A stretch of 64,000 bases of DNA from Diadophis punctatus similis (lineage: Eukaryota; Chordata; Lepidosauria; Squamata; Dipsadidae). This document shows positions 11,965 through 24,218 of this stretch, piece after piece; the first letter of the stretch is position 1; each line of letters opens with the position of its first letter. Made by a program: the position numbers and the translations under genes. Under the pieces are notes generated by a model that saw nothing but the letters and a program-made list of their open reading frames with translations, did no database searches and was not told where the DNA came from. The stretch is from assembly GCA_023053685.1 (NCBI GenBank), contig JALIGW010000010.1, positions 15,532,919 to 15,596,918 of the forward strand. Direction: 5' to 3'.

Positions 11965-12142
11965 GCATGTCATTTTAAATCATTTTATTTAATTCTTTAA
12001 AATATTTTTGCTCTAGTTTTATCGGTATTGTTTAAAATAATTTTAAAATTATTATATATTAAAATAAGAAAAGTAACTTCGGTAGTATGTTCATTTTTAT
12101 GGTATCATTGAGAGTTGTAAATTCTTCCATTTCTCCAGACCT
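11965..12142 (-). pseudogene. L1 ORF2 fragment
   Basis: On the minus strand 12060-12142 encodes Ile-Lys-Met-Asn-Ile-Leu-Pro-Lys-Leu-Leu-Phe-Leu-Phe. The same motif appears in the larger L1 at 20578-20700. The fragment is cut by the 3' end of DIRS copy 1. Confidence 0.7.
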
Positions 12143-13540
12143 CTGCCCTCTCTCGCAGTATCTTGCAGATACTGGGTGCAGGCGCCACTCGGCATGGTCT
12201 ATCAAAGCTCGGCTGAGGCAGTCCGCCTGCACATTGTCCACCCCCAATATATGCTCTGCCCGAATGGAGAGTAGGTTCCTCTCTCCCCAGAAAAAGAGCT
12301 GATGCGCCTCCTCCATAAGTACCTTGGACCGGGTGCCACCCTGGCGATTGATGTGGGCCTTGGCGGCTACATTGTCCACCATGGTCAGCAAGTGTTGGCC
12401 AGAGACAGCCTGATGAAAATGGCAGAGGGCCAGATGGACTGCCCTCAGCTCCAGCCAATTGATGCTGCAATTGCTGTCCTGAGTACTCCAGTGCCCTTGC
12501 ACCATCTGTGCTGAGAGATGTGCTCCCCATCTGGTCAGACTGGCATCCGTCATGTGGACTACCCGATCCGGCTCTCAAAAAAGAGAGCCCTCAGTGATGG
12601 CTGGAGAGCTCCACCAAGCAAGGGAGTTGATGACATCTGGTGGGAGTCAGACTCTGACTGGCGAAGTGCCCCTGCCGGACCTCTGAAATGGCAAAAGAAA
12701 CCACTGGAGGTCATGGGAGTGCAGGTGGGCCCAAGGTACAATTGAGAAGGTTGAGACCATCTTGCCCAAGAGCTTGGATAAGGTGGCCAAGGATGTCGAT
12801 CTGTCCCTCTGAATAGTGGAAACCAGCTCCTGGAGACTGGTTTTGGCATTCCAGGGACAAATAGACTACACCCAGCCTCGAGTCTACAATTGCCCCATGT
12901 GTAAAATTCGGGTCGATGGAACAAGGTGACTCTTCTCCAAGTTAATGGAGAACCTGTGGTGGCGCAGGACCTGGATGGTGACCCTCAAATCCTCCCAAGC
13001 CTGAATGGCGGAGGATGCCTGGATGAGGATGTCATCCAGGTAGCACTGGACGCGCACAGGAAGAGTCCTTAAATGGGCCCCTAGGGCTGCTAAGATTTTG
13101 GTGAACGCCCAAGGCGCCAAATTAAGTCCAAATGGCATAGCCCTATATTGGTAGTGGGTTCCAGCAAACTGGAACTTGAGATATTGTCTATGCAGCGGAA
13201 GTATGGGCACATGTAAATATGCCTCTGTCAGGTCGATGGAAGTGAGGAAGTCGCCCTCCCTGACGCCCTCTAGGATTGTTGAGAGTGAATGCATTTTAAA
13301 CCGCCAGTAGACAACATAGCGGTTGAGTCATTTTAGATCAAGAATCGCTCTCCATCCCCTCCGAGGTTTTCGGGACCACGAACAAAATGGAGTGGAAGCC
13401 CTGTCCGCATTGATCCTCCAGGACAGGCTCGATGGCATGGATGTCCAACAAGTGCTGAATAGCCGTCTCCATGAGGATCCGCTTGGATGGGTCCCTAGAG
13501 ACAGGGCATCGTAGAAAAAAACCTCAGGGGAGGGGAGTGG
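12143..13540 (-). pseudogene. DIRS copy 1 reverse transcriptase-RNase H
   Basis: In minus-strand order the translation shows an RT segment with Ser-Ile-Asp-Leu-Thr-Glu-Ala-Tyr and Met-Pro-Phe-Gly-Leu, then the catalytic Tyr-Leu-Asp-Asp-Ile-Leu near 13030. RNase H follows (about 12553-12180), with Asp-Ala-Ser-Leu, Leu-Glu-Leu-Arg-Ala-Val and Ala-Asp-Cys-Leu-Ser-Arg. The enzyme copies the element RNA and removes the template. Frames change near 13320 and between RT and RNase H, so no full protein can be made. The ORF breaks off after Glu-Trp-Arg-Leu-His-Pro (about 12180), where copies 2 and 3 continue into a methyltransferase domain. Confidence 0.85.
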
Positions 13541-13726
13541 AATTCAAGAGACAGGCCGAATGTAATAGACTGTCTGACCCAAGCATCCAAAGTGGACACT
13601 TCCCATCGGGCTGCAAAGTAGGCCAAATGGCCTCTGATGGGGTGCTCGGGAATGCACTCACTTGGGGCGTCGGAATAAACATCTTATTCCCCCTCGAAAG
13701 GGCCATCTGGTCTTAAAGGGACACCC

Positions 13727-15351
13727 TCACTCGGGACGGTCCTGTCGTGGCCCCCATTGAGGAAAGTATCTAGGGGGCCTGGCACCTGAGTCCGCAGGGC
13801 AGGACGAAGATCTGCGGAAATAAGGAGATGGGCAGTAGTCAGCCCATCTGGTCATGGAGGGCAGGATCTTGCGACAGTCCTTGGATTTGACAAGGAGGGG
13901 GTCTAGTCCCTCCTGAAACAGGTTTCCCCCGGCAAAGGGGGTAGACGCCAGGTGCCATTTGTGGCAGGCGTTAGCCTGCCAGCCTTTCAACCAGAACATG
14001 CGCCTGGCTGCTACTGTAGAGCGGATGGACCTAGAGGTGAAGTGTGTGGCGTTGAGAGTGGCATCTGCAGACAGCTGAGCCTCCGCAATCAGCTTGTTAA
14101 CGTCCTGGCGTAAATGGACATCGGGATCGTCTCTTGCAAGTTGCGAAGCCAGATGAGGGAGGTCCTGACAAAGAAGGACGCCATCATGGAGGCGCATATG
14201 GCCCATGCCACCGCTTGATGTGCCCTCTGGAGAGACTGGTCCATGCGCCTGTCTTCCGGGCGTAATGAGAGCAGGAAAGCAGAGGAGGTATGTAATGCTG
14301 CTACTGGTGGATCAATGGTGGGAACCTGCAGGACCTTAGCCAGGTCTGGAGCAATGTTATATATTTTTCCTTCTGAGATAGAAGGATTAGGCCCCGCCCC
14401 CAGCGAGTTCCACTGCCGCTTGATGATGTCAACGAACAACTTTGGGGAAGGGATGACTTCCTCCTTTGAGGTGCGTTCGAGGAACAGCAGGTTAGTTAAG
14501 TCCTAGTCAGATCGCGAGTCCGGGTCTGGCACCAAAGAAACAAGGCCCGCTGCATGTTTTGCCTTGTGGAGCAAGGACTTAAAAAGGGAAATATGAAAAA
14601 GTCCCATAAATGGGGGCTGGTCAGGTAGGATGCTGTCATCATCGGACAAGTCAAGGACCAGAGGTCCCTCCGCCTCTGAGATTTGAGACAAGTCTTCCCT
14701 GGAAGAAGAATGGGAGACTTATCCCAGTGATTCATCATAATCCTCCTGGAGGAAAGTCCCATGCTGGATCTGAGGCAGCTGGTGTCCTCGGGCCGACGCA
14801 AAGGCCGGTCTGGCCTGCTGTAGACTGGCGGCAATGCCTTGTCTAATTGCCTCGGTGATAATGGCTCGCATGGGGTCAGGCAAGGCAGAAATGTCAGCAG
14901 TAGGCCTCAGGCCTGCAGCCGTAGGTGTGAAGGTGGCCTCTGGGTCACTGCTGGGTCTGATTAAAGGAGCCAGAATAGGGCCCTCTGGAACTGCCTGGGT
15001 AAGGGCTTGTCCCCAGAGATCTGCATCTGAATTGGGTACCACATTGTCCAGAGAAGAGGCAGATATTTTGGGCGCCCTGGTAGGAGGAGCCATCTGAAGG
15101 CCAGTCAGAATGACCCTGGTTACCGAAGTGTGAGCCTGTGCAGGCTGCTGGCTGGTTGCCGCCCTATCACAGAGTTTGCTCAGGGACTTATGGTGGTGGG
15201 ACTCATCTCTACTGGTCACCTTGGACCCTCGAGACGTTGTGGCCTCTTGGGAGGAATGGGGGGAGGTCCTTCTGGATCCTCCTTCTTTCCTACCTCTCTT
15301 GTCAGCAGAGCTGGAATCAGACCTGGAGGCCTTGGAATGCTTAGATGGCAT
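13727..15351 (-). pseudogene. DIRS copy 1 ORF1 (Gag-like)
   Basis: The minus-strand start at 15351 opens a Ser/Arg/Lys-rich N-terminus (Pro-Ser-Lys-His-Ser-Lys) of about 210 residues to 14719. The reading continues in other frames through 14439-14089 and 14206-13727. The last part carries Arg-Arg-Met-x-Trp-Leu-x-x-Trp and a Lys-Asp-x-Arg-Lys-Ile-Leu-Pro segment. Both recur in copy 2 (41716-42162) and copy 3 (54150-54360). ORF1 of DIRS elements is taken to be the nucleic-acid-binding structural protein. At least two frame shifts break it. Confidence 0.75.
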
Positions 15352-16581
15352 TATTGCAAGATGGTAGCAGACTCACTGGGAGGCAATGCCGAGGTGGAGC
15401 TACAGTGACCAAGGGCTGATGGCCCCAAATGTGGAGCCTGGCTCTATTGGCAGTGACCCAGATCTCTGGTCAGTTGGAGCTGATGCCGTGCCATTGTGGG
15501 GTGTGGCTGGGAGTTATTTAGGCACTTTGAAGGTGAGGGCTCCTCAACTGTGCCTCAATAGCCATGCCCTTGTGGAGCGCGTGGCTGAAAGTCGCCAAGA
15601 CACTGAGGGGCACGAAGCTCCCTAAACGTGTCCAAATGCTGTGCCCTTGTGGAGCATGGCTCAGCTCTGCCAGGGCCTAGGTAGCTTGATGAATCGAGGG
15701 GCGCTGGAAACCCTCGTGGTGGCTTGGCAGGGGAAGCTAACCTGCCTTACTCCCACTTGGTCAAGGGAATAAAGATCCCTGTGAATAAGGGGGGATCCCC
15801 ACTCCCCACGTAGCCCAGGTATGAAAGGGAGTCTCTGGAATGAATCAGACAATCAGAGTGATTCGGGCTAATAACAGAGTCCCACGATGACTGTAAGACA
15901 ATTGCAGGCACTCAGGCAAGAAACCGCAAGCTGGAGAAGGAAAAAATGGCCGCTAATTGCAAATCCAAATGGCAGCCACAACTGCTGTCCTGTATGTGCA
16001 GGAAGCCAATCTGCAGAAATTAACAGCACTCCGATGCCCAATTTCACTAGAAATGTGGAGCAGCCGAGGAAACAAAATGGCAGCTGCAACGGCCATTCGA
16101 CTGCACGGGAAGGCACTTGGATAGTAATTAACGTTGGTCAAGCTTCCCTGTTCTGCAAAGCTGTCTCTGCTAGTGCCAGTAGAGAGGTGCAGAGATCTTC
16201 TGTGCTTGGCTCCAGCGTTGTTGATAAGAGCCAAGCACGATCGCTCCCCAGGTAAACTAAGTTGTTTTAAACTTTCTTTCCTGTCAGGTTGCCTATTCAA
16301 GCCTGATGGGCTACACGCTGGAGCCGAAGCTCAGCTGTAGAGGCTGATAAGCTGCTACACGATGTCAATTAACAGTTTCAGCTGCAATAACTCATGGTTG
16401 GTGGAAAAAGAGAAGAAATGGAAATAGCAGTCAGGAAATATAACACAGTCACGAAGAGGGAGAAAAGGCATGCCTGTCCTCGCTGAGTGACTGAGACTGA
16501 AAGCTGCCTTAGGATAGCAACAAGGGTGTGACTTAAACAACTTTGACAGGCTCAGTCCAATCAGAGAGTAGATGGAGTTAA
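15352..16581 (-). promoter_or_regulatory. DIRS copy 1 5' leader with YY1-like sites
   Basis: Untranslated leader between the terminal repeat and ORF1. Four AAATGGC/GGCCATT-type motifs lie within 150 bp (near 15944, 15967, 16076 and 16090), matching the YY1 core GCCATNTT. Analogous motifs occur in the leaders of copies 2 and 3. Binding is not shown. Confidence 0.45.
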
Positions 16582-16617
16582 CCCATTCCTGGCTGCTATA
16601 TCCACCCCTATGGAGAA
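16582..16617 (-). repeat. DIRS copy 1 left terminal repeat
   Basis: Sequence from CCCATTCC to TATGGAGAA corresponds, with several changes, to the complement of the copy 3 terminus at 48118-48154. Confidence 0.75.
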
Positions 16618-16629
16618 CTGCCTGACCTG

Positions 16630-17150
16630 AGGGATTCCAGATGTCCTCGGGGCATGGTACCAACTGGCAAACACAGTGAAACTAGACATGTTGGAGTACC
16701 TGCAGTATGTGGTGCATGAGGGTCACCCCAATGAGCCCAGAGAGATGTCTGCCAGCATGCAAGGGACCAACAGCCCTTCCTCTAACCCAAAGGAGAGTCA
16801 GATGACCTCGGGACATGGTACCTGAGTCCGGGGCATGATACCAACTGGCAAACACAGTAAAACCAGACCTGTTGAAGTACCAGCAGTACGTGGTGCATGA
16901 GGGTCACCCTGATGAGGCCAAGAGAGATGCCTGCCAGCATGCAAGGGACCAACAGTCCCTCCCTCTAACCCAAAGGAGTGCCAGATAACTTCGGGGCATG
17001 GTACCAACTGGCAAACACAATGAAACTAGACCTGTTGGAGTACCGGCAGTATGTGGTGCATGAGGGTCACCCCAAGGCCAAGAGAGATGTCTGCCAGCAT
17101 GCAAGGGACCAATAGCCCCTCCCTCTAACCCAAAGGAGAGCCCATGGTGC
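16630..17150 (+). repeat. Tandem triplication of a gag segment (about 165-180 bp units)
   Basis: GCATG(G/A)TACCAACTGGCAAAC recurs at about 16652, 16833 and 16997, each followed by the same downstream sequence ending CTAACCCAAAGGAG. Copy 1 has a single unit (2233-2390). Confidence 0.9.
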
Positions 17151-17469
17151 TTTCCCTGAGCCTGCTTCTGATGTGGGAAAGAGGGCCATTGAGCAGCCAA
17201 TTGTCCAGTCCCGCAGCCCATGTCAGTGCCGAGGGGTCTGAGCCAGCCAAAGCCAAGAAGATGCCAAGGAAGGGAAAAAAGAAGATGTGGGTGGCACAGC
17301 AGGTCGTGGAAGTCTCTTCCCCCTCCAGCGAGAAGGAGGGAACTCCGACTCCCAGCAAGCCCAACCTGGTCTTCTACAAGAGTGATAGCAAAGGGGAGCA
17401 CAATCCAATAGTAAGTGGAACCATCTCCCCTTTGACTGCCCGGGTGAAGATGCTAGTGCCCACTCAGGA

Positions 17470-18096
17470 TCAAGGGGGATCTTCACAGCCCTGGTAGACT
17501 CAGGTTGAATCTGGTTAGCCTACAAACTGTGGAAAAGATGGGACTGAGACATAAAAAATTGAGGTAGCCTATAAAGTTTGAGCAAGTTGATGGCTCCCTT
17601 ACTGGGGGGCTGCCCGTCACATACCTAACTAAGCCGGTAACCCTGAGAGCAGGGAACCACAAGGAGACTATTTGGTTCATAGTAGCCCCAAAAATGGCAG
17701 TGACTATGATATTGGGGTTGGCGTGGCTGAAGAAGTGGGATCCAGCGGTTTACTGGAAGGACAACAATTGGTGCTGGAGGAGTAGAGCAGGCGGATTGCA
17801 AGACATAGGGACGATGCACAAAGGTGGAGAAACACCATTGGTGGGGAGGGGAAAGATAGACCCCGTTAAGGCATTAGCTGAGAGTGGCCAAGTGGAGCCA
17901 GCCATCCCAAAGGAATACCAGGACCTAGCTGAAGCATTTAGCAAGTGGAAATCAGATGTACTCCCTCCCCATCGCCCCACTGACTGTGCCATTGAAACAC
18001 TGCCTGGGGCGAAATTACCCAAACCAAAGATGTACTCAACAACCCCAAGGGAGATGGAGGAGCTCAGAAGTTTCATGGATAAAAATCTAGCTATGG
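17470..18096 (+). pseudogene. Protease-RT N-terminal remnant (gypsy copy 2)
   Basis: Continuous in-frame similarity from the Asp-Ser-Gly protease motif through Ile-Leu-Gly-Leu-Ala-Trp-Leu (17705-17730). It continues into the RT lead-in ([10 protein letters not shown], 17900-18096). The 17694-18096 stretch is open here, whereas in copy 1 the frame shifts once in between. It lacks all catalytic RT residues. It is dead, and informative mainly for comparison with copy 1. Confidence 0.75.
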
Positions 18097-18483
18097 CAGG
18101 GGTGTCAAATTCAATTTTATTGAGAGCCAAATCAGCATTATGGTTGCCCTCAAAGGACCAGTTGCATAAAAGACTATGACGATTCACCATACCCAGGTGG
18201 GTATGCCTGAGTAGGCATGGCTGGGTGATCACATCCAGGTTGCTATGACTAGGTGGCCATGGCTGGGTGGGCATGGCTGGCTCAAAGCTGGTCACTGAAT
18301 GCGGCTGACTAGAGATGGCTGGGTTGGGACAGAATAAGTCACACCTGCTAAATCGATGTGGGGACAATTTGGTGCCCCACAAGCTCCTTGCCTCCCCAAA
18401 CTGCTGGTAACCAAGCATGTGCACGTGCACGTGCACACACACACCCCATTCTAACTTTGGGGACTTTTATCCACAGAGGAAGG
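18097..18483 (-). mobile_element. hAT-type fragment, same junction as at 3341
   Basis: Begins CAGGGGTGTCAAATTC and matches 3341-3720 closely, including a shorter (CA)n. It is cut by a Tc1 element at about 18484. Confidence 0.65.
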
Positions 18484-19032
18484 ATCCAGTATTCCAACAT
18501 TATAACGACCCCAAACACACCTCCAAAATGACCACTGCCTTGCTAAAGAAGCTGAGGGTAAAGGTGATGGACTGGCCAAGAGTGTCTCCAGACCTAAACC
18601 CTATTGAGCATCTGTGGGGCATCCTGAAATCGAGGTGCACAAGGTCTCTAACAACCACCAGCTCCGTGACGTCATCATGGAGGAATGGAAGAGGACTCCA
18701 GTGGCAACCTGTGAAGCTCTGGTGAACTCTATGCCCAAGAGAGTTAAGGCAGTGCTGGAAAATAATGGTGGCCACACAAAATATTGACACTTTGGGCCCC
18801 ATTTGGACATTGTCACTTAGGGGTGTACTCACTTTTGTTGCCAGCAGTTTAGACATTAATGGCTGTGTGTTGCATTATTTTGAGGGAACAGCACATTTAC
18901 ACTGTTATACAACTGTATACTCACTACTTTACATTGTAGCCAAGTGTCATTTCTTCAGTGTTGTCACATTAAAAGATGTACTTAAATATTTACAAAATGT
19001 GAGGGGTTGTATTCACTTCTGTGATATACTGT
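18484..19032 (+). mobile_element. Tc1-type transposon, 3' half
   Basis: Holds the C-terminal transposase sequence and a 3' inverted-repeat end (GTATTCACTTCTGTGATATACTG) followed by TA. The 5' half is absent. Non-coding sequence from about 18780 is the 3' flank and terminal repeat. Confidence 0.85.
18489..18786 (+). pseudogene. Tc1 transposase C-terminal fragment
   Basis: The translation shows Asn-Asp-Pro-Lys-His-Thr-Ser, which holds the second catalytic Asp of the DDE triad. It continues with [12 protein letters not shown], containing the third acidic residue (Glu). Transposases of this family cut and paste the element at TA sites. The DNA-binding paired-like domain and the first catalytic Asp are missing. 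A frame change near 18640 (after Leu-Lys) breaks the C-terminus, which resumes as Leu-Arg-Asp-Val-Ile-Met-Glu-Glu-Trp. Not functional. Confidence 0.85.
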
Positions 19033-19511
19033 ATATATATATTGCATAGATACTTTGAAAACAGTGTATTTGTCTGGGTTAATTTCGTTTTACAGAGAAA
19101 TAACAAATGGTCTGATAGTAATAATCAAAATTGTAATTATAATAATAATGTTAACTTATTTATAATCATAGTCATAATAGCTCATCTTTTATAATTTATA
19201 ATTAAATTTATTTATTTATAATTAAATTTATATACCGCCCTTCTCCGGGGGACTTTTACTTATACATAGTAATAATCTTTCTTCTTCTAATTTCTACCTC
19301 TTATATCTAACCACTGGTAAAACATATCCCATGTTACTCAATATTCTGAGTAATATTCTGTATCTGCTTTATCTTTTATATTTAATGTAAATCTATCCAT
19401 CTCTGTACAGTCTAATATTTTCCGAATTATATTTTCATCTTGGGGGGGTGTCCTCATTTTTCCAATATTGTGCAAATACAATTCTCGCTTCTGTCAACAC
19501 ATGAAGTATTA
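19033..19511. other. AT-rich DNA with a short LINE/SINE-like tail
   Basis: Mostly TA-rich low-complexity sequence. 19225-19258 (ATATACCGCCCTTCTCC) resembles the 3' body of squamate SINE/LINE elements such as at 1890-1915 and 24690. Confidence 0.4.
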
Positions 19512-19586
19512 AATATAGAATAGAATAGAATAGAATAGAATAGAATAGAATAGAATAGAATAGAATAGAATAGAATAGAATAGAAT
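19512..19586. repeat. (AATAG)n microsatellite
   Basis: About 14 tandem AATAG/TAGAA units. Directly joined to the LINE tail at 19587. Confidence 0.95.
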
Positions 19587-19700
19587 TCTTTATTGGCCAA
19601 CTCTGATTGGACACACAAGGAATTTGTCTTTGATGCAAAAGACAAGATACATTCATCAAGAATCATAAGGTACAATACTTAATGATTGTCATAGGGTACA
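19587..19700 (-). mobile_element. Snake CR1/L3-type LINE 3' end
   Basis: TTCTTTATTGGCCAACTCTG followed by GGACACACAAGGAATTTGTC matches the second copy at 38331-38430. On the minus strand the LINE body runs into the AATAG array, the arrangement described for microsatellite-seeding CR1/L3 LINEs of snakes. Severely 5' truncated. Confidence 0.75.
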
Positions 19701-22550
19701 AATAATGTAGTCCCTTTGTTGTAACTTTCTGGTATTATACCTAACAAGAATATTTCTGGCTTTAGATCTATATGTTCCTTAATTTATCTTTTCTAATCAC
19801 GTAGGTATTTTCTTCCAGATTTTTTTTGCCTTCACACATGTCCACCACATATGATAATAAGTACCTGGAGTCTGATTACATTTCCAACATTTGGTGGACA
19901 TATTTTTAGACATCTTTGCTAACCTTGCCGATTGCAAGTGCCACCTGCAAAACAACTTGTATAGGTTTTCCTTATATGAGGTAGCCATTGACAGTTTATA
20001 GTTTCTATCCCAAATTTTTTGCCATTTGTCTAGTTCTATAGTATAACCAAAGTTTTTTTGCCCATACTATCATTGTTTCTTTCACTTGTTCATCTTCCAT
20101 TTTAATACTTTAATAAGTAACTAAATAGTTTATTGGTGTTTCATTTGTCCCTAATAGTATCCGATCGAGTGTTGTTGATTCTTTATAGAAACTCCACCCA
20201 TGTCTTAGCATCTTTCTCATATCTAGATTGTATTTGCAGATGTGGCCACCATCCACCCCTTGGTTTTCCAGTTCCTGTCTAGTTTTAAGTTCTCCTTCCT
20301 CATTTAAAATGTCTTTATAAGTTACATTTTTTCCCAAACGAAGAATGTTTGGATGCATCAATGCTTCCATCGTGGAGAGCCAGACTGGTATTTTCCTGTA
20401 GCTTTTTATTTTAACTTTTTAAAGTACAGATGCCTGGAAATACAGCTCCCAGTCTGGTAACCCAAACCCCCATTACTTTTAGACTCCTGTAGCATTTTCA
20501 ATCTTATTCATGCTCTTTTCCCTTGCCAGATATATTTCAAAATTATTTTATTCAGTTCCTCAAAATATTTTTTCTCTCTAGTTTATTGGAATTGTTTGAA
20601 ATAAGAAGAGTAGCTTCGGCAGTATATTCATTTTTATAGTAGCTATTCTTCCTGCCATTGATAGTTGCAAGCTCTTCCATTTCTCCAGGTCCAGTTTAAT
20701 TTGTTGCATTAACTTTATGTAATTATTGTCTTTAATTGTTGTGCATCTTGCTGTTAAATAAATTCCTAAATATTTCACTTTTTTTTACTATCTGGAGATC
20801 TTTTTTCTTTGTCAGTTCATTTTTCTGTTTATCTGTAAAGTTTTTAACTAGTATTTTGGTTTTTTCTTTATTTATTTTCTGTCCTGCAACTTCTCCATAT
20901 TCTTCTATTTTTCTTATTAGTTTGGGGCTGGTTCCTAAGGTTCTTCTAGGGCAGTGGTTCCCAAAGTGGGCAGTACCGCCCCCTGGGGGCGGTGGGATGA
21001 CTTAAGGGGGCGCTAAGAGGCAAGGGGGGTGGCAGGGGGGTGCCAAGAGGGGCCAGGGGGCGGCAGGTGGTTTGTCATACCGGTAGCGACAGCTGGCTGG
21101 CCATGCCCCCAAACCAGTCCTGTCCCTGCGCCCCCGCCGCCCATGTACACCCAATCGTCCGCTTGCCACTTTTCCCACCATGTGGCACTTCCGGCCCACC
21201 CACCCCACCCATGGCCTATATAAGTTGTTCCCCTTTGTGATACAGGCACTCGCTTCGCCAACATCTTGCCTCGCCAGCACCTCGCTAGCCCCTCGCCTCA
21301 CCTCGCCAACGCCCCAGTCGCTGCTTGCTCACCCTGCCCCAGTCTCTGCTCTGCAGCTTGCCTGCCTGAAGCGCTGCGCCCCTGATCTGCCAGGTAAGCC
21401 TGCGAAGTCGCGGCCCACCTAGCTGCCTCTGTAACCCCCCACCATCCCAGCCTGCCTTTCCTACTCCATTCCCCGTGGCCTGCAGCCCCGACATGCTTTC
21501 CTGCCTTCCATGGGGCCTTCCCGGTGTCCCCGTGGCCAGCTTGCGAAGGCAGAAAAGCATGTTGGGGCAGTGGCGAAGGGGGGTAGCAGCCTATTCCCTT
21601 CCACGCAGCCCTGCCATGCTTGGCGGCCTTCCATGCAGCCTTCCTGGCAGTCTCCCACGCCCGCTTGCCTTCCAAGGTCGGCATCCAGCCCAGCCCGGCC
21701 TGGCTGCCGCCGCCCCTCCCACTTTCCTGGCTTCGGCTCCGGGACCTTTGCGGGACCTTTGTGGGACAGGGGATGCGATGCTGCCGGAGTGCGGTTACCA
21801 CCAAGGAGGCAGGCAGGAGGACGTGGGCAAGGCAGAGTCCCTGCCACGGGCGAGGAGTAGCGGGGCGCTTCAGTAACGGAGCCGAAGGAAAGAGCTGGGG
21901 CTCTTTCCCTCCACGCGCCTGCTCCCTTGTTCTCCAGCCAAGCAGCTGAAGGAACCCCAGAGCCCCAATGCTGCCCTGCGTCTCAGTCTCCTCGGCCATC
22001 CGGGCTTGTCCAGTTCCACTGCTGGAAAGGCTGCGGCCGCCACCGCCAGCCGGCAGCTTAAGGCACTTCTGGCATCCCCGCGCCTCTCGCCCCACTCGCC
22101 GGGCGCCTCTGCTCCGCGGTCCCTCCCACGCGTGGCCACCAACGGGTTGTCATGGCAGCGTCTCCATTGCTAACCAGGATGCGGGCTCCCCGGTGCAGCC
22201 ACAGCGACCGGGGAGACTTTGCACATTCAGCACCCTGCGTGAAGGACACGCCGGAGCGGTGAGAGCGGTGGTGGCGGTGCGTGCTCTCCTTCCCTCCCAC
22301 AAACGTTAACCCTGCCGGCGCCCCACGGGAGATGGGTGTGGGTGGCTGGAGCCCCATGGGAGATGGCGACGGAGGCTCCTTCTTCCTCCAAGGGGAGGGG
22401 AGCAACCCACCCACCTACCCTGCTTGGTGCGGTTCCCCCGGGAGTGACCCCAGGCCAGGACCTCAAAGTGCGATGCTCTTCCAGGCTTCTCTTCCAGGAC
22501 TCGGCGTCTTGGAAGAGGGCTGGGCGAGGGAGAAAGAAGCCCCAGTGGGG

Positions 22551-22910
<360 letters not shown>

Positions 22911-24218
22911 CACCTGAAGGGGGTGGGGGTGGGGGCAGTGAGGATGAATTTGTAGCACCAAGGGGGAGGTGGACTGAAAAAGTTTGGGAACCACTGTTTT
23001 TAGGATGAATACCAGGTCATCTGCAAATGCTTGTAGGTTATACTTTTCTTTTTTTTATTTCCATCCCTTTTATTTTTGGATCCTGCCTAATGTTTCTAAT
23101 TAACACTTCCAATGTCAATATAAATAATAGGGGGGACAGTAGACATCCTTGTCTAGTGCCTTTTTAATGTAAAAATTCTCCGTCACGTCCCCATTCACAA
23201 TCACCTTTGCCCTTTGAGTAGTGTATATTGTCTTAATCATATTTATAAATTTTTCACCAATGTCCATACATTTTAGTTGTTGCACCATGAATTGCCAGTT
23301 TACATTATCAAATGCTTTCTGGGCATCTAGAAACATCAAAGCCAATTGTTTTTTGGAATTTGCTTCATAATACTTCAACGTGTTTAAAATAATTATTTCA
23401 CATTATTTTTAATTTGCCTTTTAGGTAGAAATCTGTTTTGATCTGAGTGTATAATCTCGTTCAAAAATCTCTTGAGCCTTTCAGCTATTATTGAAGCAAA
23501 TATTTTATAATCTGCGTTTAATAAGGATATTGGCCTATAGTTCTTTATCTGAGTCCTCTTTCGGGATTAAGGCAATGTTTGCTTCCATCCATGTATGTGA
23601 TATCTTAGCTTCTAAGAGTACTTCATTGTACACCTCTAACATTGACAAACTTAATGTATCTTGTAGGCTTTTATAAACTTCTACTGGTAATCCATCTGGC
23701 CCTGGTGTTTTGTTATTCTTTTGTCTTTTAATCACCTCTACTAGTTCCACCATTGTAATTCTTTCATTTAACATAGTCTTACCCGTTTCAGGCACTTTGG
23801 ACAATTTGGCTTTTTTCAAGTATTGCATTATTTTTTCCTCTGAAACTTTTTCTTGGTCGTATAGTTTCCTGTAGAACTCCTGGATTATTTTCTTTTTGCT
23901 TTCATTTTGATACTGTAATGTTCCCTTCTCATCTTGTAATTTAATTATCAGATTCTTCTCTTTCTACTTTTTCAACTTATATGCTAACCATCTTCCTGGT
24001 TTACTGGCATTTTCAAAGAAGTTTTGTTTTGCTCTTTTAATTCATTGTGCCAATTCTTCTTTGTCCATTATATTTAGTTTGTTTAATTATTTCCATTTGA
24101 TTTTTTTAAATTTACCTTTTGCGGTTCTTTTATAACTCTGATTCAAGTCTTTTATGCTCCTCTTCTAGAGTCTTTTGATATTGTTTCTTTTTTCTTATTT
24201 TTTCTCATTGTATAGGTT

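Larger units (their letters stand above)
12143..16617 (-). mobile_element. DIRS-type retrotransposon, copy 1 (3' truncated)
   Basis: On the minus strand it runs from a terminal repeat at 16582-16617 through a long leader, a Gag-like ORF1 (15351-13727) and RT plus RNase H (about 13540-12180), then stops. The terminal repeat (CCACCCCTATGGAGAA end) matches the complement of the DIRS copy 3 left terminus. Methyltransferase, tyrosine recombinase, internal complementary region and right terminus are missing. It abuts gypsy copy 2 at 16618 and an L1 fragment at 12142. Confidence 0.85.
16618..18096 (+). mobile_element. Ty3/gypsy retrotransposon, copy 2 (partial)
   Basis: Highly similar to 2198-3340 of copy 1: Gag C-terminal part, protease (Asp-Ser-Gly near 17498 followed by the same TGA) and RT N-terminus. 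No LTR is attached. It starts exactly where DIRS copy 1 ends, and stops at the same hAT junction as copy 1. A gag segment is triplicated in tandem. Confidence 0.8.

Noticed and set aside
12302..12514. Plus-strand frames across the DIRS copy 1 RNase H
   Set aside because: Antisense shadows of the minus-strand RNase H.
21298..22142. 265-codon minus-strand frame and several overlapping frames
   Set aside because: Inside the CpG-rich body of a non-autonomous hAT. No recognisable domain; all frames are open because stops are rare in GC-rich DNA.
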